A DNA stretch of 11,055 nt, taken from NCBI GenBank assembly GCA_035513055.1, contig DATKCT010000091.1, forward strand, positions 1 through 11,055, given 5' to 3'. The translations under genes were made by a program, and so were the position numbers. Shown in pieces: positions 1 to 6,220 of this stretch; within the stretch, counting starts at the first letter, position 1; every line of letters starts with the position of its first letter. Origin of the DNA: DATKCT01 sp035513055. GTDB lineage: Bacteria > Verrucomicrobiota > Verrucomicrobiia > Verrucomicrobiales > DEV007. A model generated the notes under the pieces. The model saw only the letters and a list, made by a program, of their open reading frames with translations, did not search any database and was not told the origin of the DNA.

Positions 1-725
1 AGCACCGTGCTCCCGATCCCGGGCGTAACGACAAAGCCCGAGGGGACGGGGGCCGCGCCTGTAGTGTCGAAGTTGAGATACTTGGTGGGCTGACCATCAA
101 TGGCGTTCGAACCCGTTTCAGACCCGGGGCTGTTGGTCGAACTCGAAGTCAGCGCGTCCCCCGGCTGCGTCACATCGCCGGGCAACACCTCACCGAGCAG
201 CTCGATCTCGGCATATTGAGTGCTGTTCGCAGTGGCTCCCTGCACCTCGAGAACCGTAAAGCGGTAATGGGCGAACGGTTTGTCGTTGTCGAACTGGAAG
301 GTCTGCGTCTGGAACCGGGCGGACCAAGGCTGAACGGCGTTGTTCTCGTAAATCACCTCCCAGTCGCCAGTCGTCCACGTGGGAGCTGCGCTGTTGGAAC
401 CTTCCAGGCGAATCCACTTGGGATCCCGCTCGACGGCGTCGTTGGCGGATTGGATGGTGAGTCCCGACAGCAGAGTGACCCCCACCGACGGCGAAACGAC
501 CAGCCCAGAAGGCGTGGGGGTCGTGCCCGTCGTGTCGAAGTTGAGGTACTTGGTGGGTTGATTGTCGATCGCATTGGGGCCGGTCTCGGACCCGGGACTG
601 TTGGTAGAACTCCCGGTCACCGGATCTCCAGGTTGCGTCACGTCGCTTTGGGCGAGGACCAACGACGGAAAAACAAGACCACCGAAGGCAACGGCGGCTA
701 AGCCTATACGCCTGCAAATATTCAT
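1..725 (-). CDS. Secreted protein with tandem discoidin-like repeats (partial, C-terminus beyond left edge)
   Basis: The frame is open from an ATG at 725 down to base 1, giving 241 residues with no stop, so the gene continues past the left edge. Residues 1-25 form a clear signal peptide: basic start (MNICRR), hydrophobic core, and a likely signal peptidase I site VLA|QS after residue 25. The mature part opens with DVTQPGD (28-34), continues through NAIDNQPTKYLNFDT and SANDAVERDP, and ends the first unit near AEIELLGEV (about 180). A second unit starts with DVTQPGD at 184, so the period is 156 residues. The pattern (NAIDGQPTKYLNFD, ANDAxERDP, LEGSN, FAHYRF, IELLG) resembles F5/8 type C (discoidin-like) galactose-binding modules that are abundant in secreted verrucomicrobial proteins; this assignment is from memory of the family. 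The role is probably binding of glycans or surfaces outside the cell. No Shine-Dalgarno is visible; the ATG is preceded by a C-rich, A/T-interrupted stretch. The signal peptide fixes the start. Confidence 0.85.
   Translation of the reverse strand, partial: MNICRRIGLAAVAFGGLVFPSLVLAQSDVTQPGDPVTGSSTNSPGSETGPNAIDNQPTKYLNFDTTGTTPTPSGLVVSPSVGVTLLSGLTIQSANDAVERDPKWIRLEGSNSAAPTWTTGDWEVIYENNAVQPWSARFQTQTFQFDNDKPFAHYRFTVLEVQGATANSTQYAEIELLGEVLPGDVTQPGDALTSSSTNSPGSETGSNAIDGQPTKYLNFDTTGAAPVPSGFVVTPGIGSTV
64..180 (-). repeat. Second copy of intragenic tandem repeat (about 117 nt conserved block)
   Basis: This block encodes the second copy of the module start (DVTQPGD to LNFDTTG). It matches 532-648 at a fixed offset of 468 bases, with scattered, partly synonymous differences. 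The offset is a whole number of codons (156), which fits duplication of a protein module. Confidence 0.8.
532..648 (-). repeat. First copy of intragenic tandem repeat (about 117 nt conserved block)
   Basis: This encodes residues 28 to about 68 of the secreted protein and is the partner of 64-180. Divergence between the copies in the encoded protein is small (DPVTG versus DALTS, GPNAIDN versus GSNAIDG), so the duplication is either recent or under selection or gene conversion. Confidence 0.8.
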
Positions 726-786
726 GGGGGTAAGGGGGTTAAACGGGGAACCCGTACAAGAGCGCCGTTTAGGTCGCGCACGACAC

Positions 787-801
787 GCCCGGTCACCGGG
801 C
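787..801. promoter_or_regulatory. Perfect 15-nt palindrome in the leader of the secreted-protein gene
   Basis: The bases gcccggtcaccgggc read the same on both strands around a central base (7-bp arms). The site lies 62-76 bases upstream of the ATG at 725, where an operator could sit. It could equally form a 6-bp RNA hairpin with a 3-base loop. No regulator gene is nearby and I cannot assign a binding protein; chance occurrence in GC-rich DNA is possible. Confidence 0.3.
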
Positions 802-1253
802 TGGCGTTTGACAGCCTCAACTGGCCTTCCGGTGCCTTTTGAGAGTTTTGGAGGGATGAGTCAAGAAAGAATAGTGCGCTCGGGTAGTTTTGCTGTGTGA
901 ACAGGCGACTCGACGGGCCGGCGAGATCCAAGGAGTCTCCAGACGGCCTTGAGAACGGATGCGTTTAGCGGCGCGTTCTTGAGCTTGCGCACAAAGCTTC
1001 ACGCAGGGGCAGTCGGCACAATCGACCGGTCGAACGTCCGGCTGCTCTACATTACTTCTGGCTGCGCACGCATGGTCGCCTCGGCTATCGGGGGCCAGGG
1101 TCTTCGACCTGCTGGCAAATGAGAGACCCGCGGAGACCGGCCAGAAATTACACGCAACGGAGGGCGCTGCTCCGCCGAAGCTGCTCACAAACCGGCCTCT
1201 CACCCTGGAGTGCGCTGGCGGACGAAATGATTGGACCAACGAAGGAGAAGGCC

Positions 1254-1382
1254 GCGGGCTGGCCCCCTGCCGGGGTGCGGGTGATGGATCGACCGTCTCC
1301 GGTGGTGTCGCTGCGCTTCACCACCGGTGTGAGTTGCAACTCGATCCGCACCCCGGCAGGGGTGCCAGTAAGCGGGCTGGCC
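1254..1382. repeat. Nested palindromic intergenic element (REP/MITE-like) bounded by an 11-bp direct repeat
   Basis: The outer arms cccctgccggggtgcgg (1264-1280) and ccgcaccccggcagggg (1346-1362) are perfect inverted repeats of 17 bp. The pairing extends five more pairs outward (1259-1263 with 1364-1368) if one base at 1363 is bulged. Inside is a second perfect stem, ccggtggtg (1299-1307) with caccaccgg (1319-1327), around an 11-base loop. A third palindrome, gagttgcaactc (1331-1342), lies between the inner stem and the right outer arm. The 11-mer gcgggctggcc occurs at 1254-1264 and again at 1372-1382, like a target duplication, though the left copy overlaps the outer arm. There is no transposase. 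It resembles non-coding palindromic repeats I associate with verrucomicrobial genomes, but that is memory, not a search. Confidence 0.6.
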
Positions 1383-1481
1383 ATGCCATCCACCTACACT
1401 TGCCTGCTTTATGATCTCAACCAAAGGTCGAGCAAAATAACCTGAAGTCCTTCGGCGCCGGACAAGAGCATTACAGCGTTT

Positions 1482-1508
1482 CGAGGCGCCGGCCCTTACC
1501 GGCCCTCG
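1482..1508. terminator. GC-rich hairpin overlapping the stop of the DUF5722 relic (possible terminator)
   Basis: The arms cgagg/gccgg (1482-1486, 1488-1492) pair with ccggc/cctcg (1499-1503, 1504-1508), giving ten base pairs with one bulged C and a six-base loop that contains the minus-strand stop codon (1496-1498). Neither strand has a run of T after the stem, so a standard rho-independent terminator is not supported. It may be only a stabilising 3' hairpin. Confidence 0.3.
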
Positions 1509-2581
1509 GCCCACGCCGCCTCGCCCATCACCTCTCTCGCAAACGCTGTTTTCGAGGCTTCCTCCGGCGTATCAAGCGCTTGGTAGATTTCCCAGGACAG
1601 TTTCGGATTCCCATATGGTCCGTCGGCGGGAAGCGTGCGCAAACCGAGCTTGAGACCGCCTTCGCGCGGGTGATCCACCCAGCGGTGGTTATGAAACGCT
1701 TCGACCGATTTCAACCCGCGCAGTTTGCGCCACAGGTAGACGAACGCCGCCGCTTGCAGGCGTTGGCTCGCCGCTGAGTAGTCGGGCGTGTGGAAGCCTT
1801 GCTCGGAAAGCAGCACCGTGCGCAGCCGGCCTTCAAACAGCATCTCGGGCCGGTGCATCCAACGATCGAGCACGGCGATGTTCTTCGGCGTAATCAGCGG
1901 CGTATCGAAATTGTCCGTGGGAAGCGCGTCGTTCCAGGCGTCCGCGTGGAAAAGGCTTTGCGGGTAGGGATGCACGTAGGCGAAATGGGAAAGGCGCTGA
2001 GGACGCGCGCCGGGCGTAGCGGAGGCCACCGCCCAACGTGAAGTCAGCCGGTCGCGGACGCCGTCGAAGCGCGGCAGGGAGACGGTGAAATCGCCCTCCG
2101 CGCCGGCCTGGAACGGCGGCAAGAAAGCCGAATCTGCGGGTTCGGCGAGTGCGGATTCGTTCCACAGTTCTTGCCATGGCTGCGCTTCGACGAGGCGCAG
2201 TTCCCCGAGGTTCCCTGAGGTTTTTCCGTGGACTTGGATCTCGTTATGCCCCGCAACTACTGACGCGATATTCGCAGGCGCCGGCCTATCGAGGTAGCGC
2301 GCAACGAGATCCGCCGCCTGCGCTTTGCGCCGGCGCACGGCTTCCCGTTCCGCGAAGGATTGCCGCTCTGCCTCATTCCGCGGACGAAGGCGGAGGTTGC
2401 GGACGCGCAGCTCGACGCCTGCGCGGCGGCCGAGGTCAAGCCGCAACAGAGAGAACTGTGCCGGCCAGCGTCCGCCCGATGCGTCGTGGAGATCGACCGA
2501 GAAGGATTGCCACGATTCGGCCCGGGAGATTCCTCCGGCCGGGACCGATTGGCCGGCGGTAATGGGCGGTCCGAAGTATTT
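1496..2581 (-). pseudogene. DUF5722-family glycosidase-like gene, 5'-truncated and with an internal deletion
   Basis: The frame is open from 2581 to the stop at 1496 (361 codons) but begins right after an in-frame TGA (2582-2584). It contains no ATG or GTG that would give a whole N-terminus; the first usable codons are CTG/TTG near 2449-2446. There is no signal peptide. The 5' part (KYFGPPITAG, SWQSFSVDLHD, FSLLRLDLG, VELRVRNLRLRPRN) looks like the carbohydrate-binding-like N-terminal domain of DUF5722 proteins and runs into RDRLTSRWAVASA (about 2058-2015), the usual entry to the barrel domain. Within about 15 residues the text jumps to VHPYPQSLFHADAWND (about 1970), LLSEQGFHTPDYSAASQRLQAAAF, HRWVDHPREGGLKLGL and YQALDTPEEA, which belong to the C-terminal half of the family domain. 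As I recall the family, roughly 200 residues or more lie between these segments, so most of the barrel is missing. The remaining motifs are well preserved, suggesting recent decay. A short functional derivative is the alternative. It lies downstream of galE on the same strand. Confidence 0.7.
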
Positions 2582-2719
2582 TCAAAAAGTTCGCAGAAGC
2601 GCTTCGAAATTCAGCGCGTACCGCGCCACGACGATCTTGTCACGGTCAAATGGAGTTTGACACGATCGGTGAGTGTACAAAGGAGTTGAGGCGGAGGATC
2701 TGCGGGCGAGAGAACGAGA
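2582..2719. other. 138-nt gap between galE and the DUF5722 relic, with clustered palindromes
   Basis: This gap separates the galE stop from the point where the relic's homology begins. It contains gaagcgcttc (2596-2605), a perfect 10-base palindrome, followed by a small hairpin gcgcg-tac-cgcgc (2614-2618, 2622-2626; the three loop bases are 2619-2621). On the minus strand one frame reads FDRDKIVVARYALNFEALLRTF-stop ahead of the relic, but it has no start codon or recognised family. I see no gene here. Confidence 0.45.
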
Positions 2720-3814
2720 TCAGGCTCTGTAACGTCCTTGGCGAGGTCCGGTCATCCAGCGCCAGGCGGACTCCACCGCGCTGCTCACGCCGGGATGCTC
2801 GGCTTGCCAGCCCAGCAATTCGCGGGCGCGCGAGGGATCGGCGACGAGTTCCGGAGGATCGCCCGGACGGCGGGGACCGTAGCGCACCGGCACGGGGCGC
2901 CCGGTAACGTTCTCGGCGATCTCGAGGATGCTGCGGACGGATACGCCTGAGCCGGCGCCGAGATTGCAGGCGGTGGAGGCTCCGCCGCGAGTCAGGTAGT
3001 CGAGCGCGAGGATGTGGGCGCGGGCGAGGTCTTCGACATGAATGTAATCGCGGATGCAGGTGCCGTCCGGGGTGGGATAATCCGTGCCGAACACGGTCAC
3101 CGCTTCGATTTCTCCGCGGGCGGCCATGAGGACGCGTGGGATGAGGTGAGTTTCCGGATCGTGATCTTCGCCGAGGCTCCCGTCGATGGAGCATCCGCAG
3201 GCGTTGAAATAACGCAGGCAGACGGAGCGCAGACCCCAAGCGGGTTCGCAGTCGCGGAGAATCTGCTCGAGCATCAGTTTGCTGCGGCCGTAGGGATTGA
3301 TGGGATTCTGGGGGTGTTCCTCGGTAATGGGAAGGGCGACGGGATCGCCATAGGTAGCGCAGGTCGAGGAGAAGATGAAGGCGCGACACTCATGCCGGCG
3401 CATGGCGTCCAAAAGGACGAGGGGCGCGGCGGTGTTGTTGCGATAATATCTAAGTGGTTCATCGACCGATTCACCGACGTATGCGTAGGCGGCGAAATGG
3501 ATAACTGTGTCGATCGGATGCGAGGAGAACAAGGACGCGAGAAGAGTTTCATCGCCCAGATCGCCTTCGACCAGCGGCACGTTTAAGGAGAGGACAGCCT
3601 GGCGGTGACCGTGGACGAGGTTGTCGAGGACGACGACATGGATTCCCACCGCTTTCAATTGCTTTACGGTGTGTGAACCGATGTAGCCGGCTCCGCCTGT
3701 GACGAGAACACAACCTGCTTTGAAGGAGGCGACTGACTGAGCTGAACTCACCGGCTTTGATGAAGGCTGGGGGAGGGGCTTCGCGCAAGGAAGAATTGGA
3801 GGGCCAGGCCGCAT
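2720..3814 (-). CDS. galE: UDP-glucose 4-epimerase
   Basis: GalE interconverts UDP-glucose and UDP-galactose in the cytoplasm using tightly bound NAD (Leloir pathway; supplies UDP-galactose for surface glycans). The 364-residue product is an extended short-chain dehydrogenase. The NAD-binding glycine motif TGGAGYIGSH is at 39-48. VLDNLVHGH follows, then IHFAAYAYVGES (105-116), the serine/threonine of the active site in FSSTCATYG (148-156), and the catalytic pair YGRSK with Tyr175 and Lys179. YFNACG and the GTDYPTPDGTCIRDYIHVED block (243-262) are typical for GalE, as is GYGPRRPGDP-like RYGPRRPGDP (311-320). About 32 residues precede the Rossmann fold, longer than usual; a GTG at 3751 would give a shorter protein starting VSSAQSV, but neither start has a Shine-Dalgarno. 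It is divergent from the plus-strand cluster, with 146 bases between the chosen starts. Confidence 0.93.
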   Translation of the reverse strand: MRPGPPILPCAKPLPQPSSKPVSSAQSVASFKAGCVLVTGGAGYIGSHTVKQLKAVGIHVVVLDNLVHGHRQAVLSLNVPLVEGDLGDETLLASLFSSHPIDTVIHFAAYAYVGESVDEPLRYYRNNTAAPLVLLDAMRRHECRAFIFSSTCATYGDPVALPITEEHPQNPINPYGRSKLMLEQILRDCEPAWGLRSVCLRYFNACGCSIDGSLGEDHDPETHLIPRVLMAARGEIEAVTVFGTDYPTPDGTCIRDYIHVEDLARAHILALDYLTRGGASTACNLGAGSGVSVRSILEIAENVTGRPVPVRYGPRRPGDPPELVADPSRARELLGWQAEHPGVSSAVESAWRWMTGPRQGRYRA

Positions 3815-3960
3815 CTCTCAAAACGGGTAAATATTCCACAGACCCTAAACGCGGCATTACGAACTGCTCTCAAGGCGGTTCCGGCCATCCCCGCGCAGCT
3901 TTTTGGAGCCGGGTTGTGCTGGGCTTGCGGAATCCCATGTTGATCGGGCATGATGCCGCG

Positions 3961-4983
3961 ATGGAATCTGGCGTTGCGGATCAAGAAAGCGGAGCCATTC
4001 CCGTTTGGGAGGATTTGGCGGCGGCCCGGGAACGGATTCGGGGCGCGGTGCTGCGCACCCCGGTTCTGGAATCTCACGACTTGGCCCGGGAAACAGGCGC
4101 GGCGCGGCTCTTTTTGAAGTGCGAGAACCTGCAATGGACTGGCGCCTTCAAAGTGAGAGGCGCCTTGAATGCGGTGCTCGGATTGTCCGCGGAGGAGGCA
4201 GTTCGAGGATTGGTCACGCATTCCTCGGGGAATCACGGAGCGGCTCTGGCCTGGGCCGGTGGCCAACGAGCCGTTGCAGTGAGCGTCGTCATGCCGGAGG
4301 ACTCGCCGCCTGAGAAGGTCCAGGGTGTGCGCAGGCAGGGAGGTCAAGTCGAGTTCTCTGGAGTCAATCCCGGCGACCGGGAGAGTACCGTGGCGGCGTT
4401 GGCGGCGCGAACCGGAGCCGTGATGGTGCATCCCTACGACGACGCGCGAATCGTGTGCGGCCAGGCTACGGCCACTATGGAACTGTTGGAAGATGCTGCA
4501 GAGTTGGATCTGATCGTGGTTCCGGTGGGAGGCGGAGCCTTAGTTTCCGGCGCAATTCTCGCCGTGCAGGGGATGCCCGGGGTGCGGGGAGTGGAAGTCA
4601 TCGGGGCGGAACCCGCTTTGGCCGACGACGCCTACCGGAGTTGGAAGACAGGCAAACGGATGGCGGCCGAAGCCAGCGACACCATCGCGGATGGTTTACG
4701 AGCGGGACTGGGGCGGCTCAACTTCGCCATCATCAGCCGCGGCATCAGAACGATTGTTCCCGTCTCCGAAGAGGCGATCCGGCGAGCGATGGCTTTGCTT
4801 TTCCGCTGGTCCAAGGTCGTGGCTGAACCTTCGGGGGCAGTGGGTTTGGCTGCGTTGTTGGAGCATGAGAAAGAATTCTCGGGCCGCAGGGTGGGGGTGA
4901 TCCTTTCAGGCGGAAATATCGAGCTGGAACGGTTTTCGGCGTTGGCCTCAGGGACTCCCGGGAACGGTCTGGGCGAGCGGTAA
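3961..4983 (+). CDS. PLP-dependent serine racemase / serine-threonine dehydratase-like enzyme
   Basis: A cytoplasmic fold-type II pyridoxal phosphate enzyme of the threonine dehydratase/serine racemase group: members deaminate L-serine or L-threonine to 2-oxoacids and ammonia, and some racemise serine. The 340-residue product has the PLP lysine in KCENLQWTGAFKVRGA (Lys64), the substrate-loop motif HSSGNHG (87-93, with Ser89 where serine racemase has its second catalytic base), the phosphate-binding glycine loop VGGGALVSG (189-197), EPALADDAYRSWKTGK (218-232), DTIADGLR (240-247), EPSGAVGL (289-296) and the terminal SGGN (316-319). It lacks a C-terminal ACT-type regulatory domain, so it is not biosynthetic IlvA. 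ADDAYRSWKTGK and DTIADG resemble eukaryotic-type serine racemases more than catabolic TdcB; related hydroxyaspartate ammonia-lyases remain possible. The start at 3961 was chosen because homology begins soon after; 3937 is an alternative. A longer frame from 3757 would overlap galE and is unlikely. Confidence 0.85.
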   Translation: MESGVADQESGAIPVWEDLAAARERIRGAVLRTPVLESHDLARETGAARLFLKCENLQWTGAFKVRGALNAVLGLSAEEAVRGLVTHSSGNHGAALAWAGGQRAVAVSVVMPEDSPPEKVQGVRRQGGQVEFSGVNPGDRESTVAALAARTGAVMVHPYDDARIVCGQATATMELLEDAAELDLIVVPVGGGALVSGAILAVQGMPGVRGVEVIGAEPALADDAYRSWKTGKRMAAEASDTIADGLRAGLGRLNFAIISRGIRTIVPVSEEAIRRAMALLFRWSKVVAEPSGAVGLAALLEHEKEFSGRRVGVILSGGNIELERFSALASGTPGNGLGER

Positions 4984-4985
4984 AG

Positions 4986-6191
4986 ATGGACCTGCGCGTT
5001 GACAAAGACGGCGCGCATCCTTTTCCTAGCTCCATGACCGAGGTACGGATGGGAATCGTGGGATTGGGCAATATGGGGCGCGCCCACAAAAACAGCATTT
5101 CTCAAGGGAAGATCCTGGGGTTGCGGCTGGCGGCTGTATGCGATGTCGAGAGTATGCTCGTGGACATCCCCGAAGGCGTGACGCCGTTCACGAACAGTTC
5201 GGAAATGATTCGATCCGGACTGGTCGACGCGGTCCACGTGTGCACTCCCCATTTTTTTCACGCATCCATAGGGGTTGAAGTCCTGGAGGCGGGGCTGCAC
5301 TTGATGGTGGAGAAGCCCTTGGCGGCGCATAAAACCGACTGCGAGCGCTTGATCGGGGCGTGGACCAATCGCGCCCAGGTTTTCGCGGCGATGTTCAATC
5401 AGCGGACGGATCCGCTTTACCGGAAGCTGAAGGATTTGATCAGCAGCGGCGAGTTAGGAGAGGTGCGCCGGGCGCAATGGACGGTGACGGATTGGTTTCG
5501 CACAGAGGAGTATTATGCCTCCGGAGGGTGGCGGGCGACGTGGAAGGGCGAGGGCGGGGGAGTCCTGTTGAACCAGTGTCCGCACAATCTCGACCTGTTT
5601 CAGTGGATGTTCGGGATGCCTCGCTTGGTTCGGGGGTTTTGTCAGTTCGGCCGGTATCATCAGATCGAGGTGGAAGACGACGTGACGGCCTACTTTCAGT
5701 ATGAGAATGGGACGACGGCTCTCTTTGTCACCTCGACCGGTGAGGCTCCTGGCGTGAACCGCTTGGAAGTGGCGGCGGAAAACGGGTTGATCACGGTCGA
5801 GGACGGAAAGCTGCGATTTCGAAGAAACCGGATGCCGATGAGCCGCTTCCGGGATGAATCGGCGGCATCCTTCGCGAAACCGGAGGTCTGGGAAGTGGAA
5901 GTGCCGGTTGATGGCGAGGCCGGGCAGCACAACGCCATTCTCCAGAACTTCACCAACGCTATTTTGACAGGAGAGACGCTTATTTCTCCCGGAGAGGAAG
6001 GGATACACTCCGTGGAACTGGCCAACGCCATCTTGTATTCAGCGTGGACGGACGGGACGGTGGAGTTGCCCTTGAATGGATTGGCTTACGCGGCGGAGTT
6101 GGAGAAACGCATTGCCGCTTCCACCTTCCGCAAACGGGAACCCCGGAGGGTAGGACTTGCCAGCAGCGATGATTTCGCCAAATCCTTCTGA
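4986..6191 (+). CDS. Gfo/Idh/MocA-family NAD(P)-dependent oxidoreductase
   Basis: Members oxidise or reduce sugars, inositols and related polyols; the exact substrate cannot be read from the sequence. The product has 401 residues from the ATG at 4986. The Rossmann nucleotide motif is MGIVGLGNMGRAH (22-34). VHVCTPHFFHA (84-94) follows, then the family signature EKP (109-111) with the catalytic Lys110, and the substrate-domain motif GGVLLNQCPHNLDLFQW (191-207) with His200 in the expected catalytic place. Residue 196 is Asn where many relatives have Asp. The C-terminal half is the usual beta-sheet substrate domain (DDVTAYFQYENGTTALF, HNAILQNFTNAIL). The start lies two bases after the upstream stop, indicating co-transcription, perhaps by translational coupling. 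A second ATG at 5034 gives MTEVRMGIVGLG, a more typical N-terminus, and could be the true start; neither has a clear Shine-Dalgarno. Confidence 0.88.
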   Translation: MDLRVDKDGAHPFPSSMTEVRMGIVGLGNMGRAHKNSISQGKILGLRLAAVCDVESMLVDIPEGVTPFTNSSEMIRSGLVDAVHVCTPHFFHASIGVEVLEAGLHLMVEKPLAAHKTDCERLIGAWTNRAQVFAAMFNQRTDPLYRKLKDLISSGELGEVRRAQWTVTDWFRTEEYYASGGWRATWKGEGGGVLLNQCPHNLDLFQWMFGMPRLVRGFCQFGRYHQIEVEDDVTAYFQYENGTTALFVTSTGEAPGVNRLEVAAENGLITVEDGKLRFRRNRMPMSRFRDESAASFAKPEVWEVEVPVDGEAGQHNAILQNFTNAILTGETLISPGEEGIHSVELANAILYSAWTDGTVELPLNGLAYAAELEKRIAASTFRKREPRRVGLASSDDFAKSF

Positions 6192-6220
6192 GCGCTGCGG
6201 TTTGAGCAGAACGAAGCATT

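Larger units (their letters stand above)
726..1495. other. 770-nt stretch without a convincing gene
   Basis: Open frames of up to 140 codons exist on both strands, but they overlap each other, have arginine/serine/proline-rich low-information translations, and show no recognisable motif, signal peptide or credible start. The part next to 725 must contain the promoter of the secreted-protein gene, although I could not pick convincing -35/-10 boxes. The right half contains the nested palindromic element described separately. Confidence 0.6.

Noticed and set aside
808..836. A TTGACA box on the plus strand at 808-813 as a promoter.
   Set aside because: No acceptable -10 hexamer follows at 16-18 bases, and no plus-strand gene lies downstream.
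817..1239. A 140-codon minus-strand open frame with a cysteine-containing stretch DCADCPCVKLC.
   Set aside because: The rest of the translation is low-information, arginine/serine-rich text with no known motif or ribosome binding site, and it overlaps other equally weak frames; it looks like chance openness in GC-rich DNA.
1254..1382. Possible integron attC site.
   Set aside because: The arms lack the attC core boxes (RYYYAAC and GTTRRRY at the ends), and there is no integron integrase or gene cassette next to it.
1119..1445. Plus-strand frame across the palindromic element containing paired PAGV motifs.
   Set aside because: The repeated PAGV arises because the frame reads both arms of the DNA inverted repeat; this is a by-product of the palindrome, not a protein signal.
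2646..3389. A 247-codon arginine-rich minus-strand frame within galE.
   Set aside because: It is a different reading frame of the well-supported galE gene and has no recognisable domain.
3757..3960. A longer N-terminus for the serine racemase-like gene starting at 3757.
   Set aside because: It would overlap the galE 5' end by 58 bases, add 68 residues with no family resemblance and has no ribosome binding site; homology begins after 3961.
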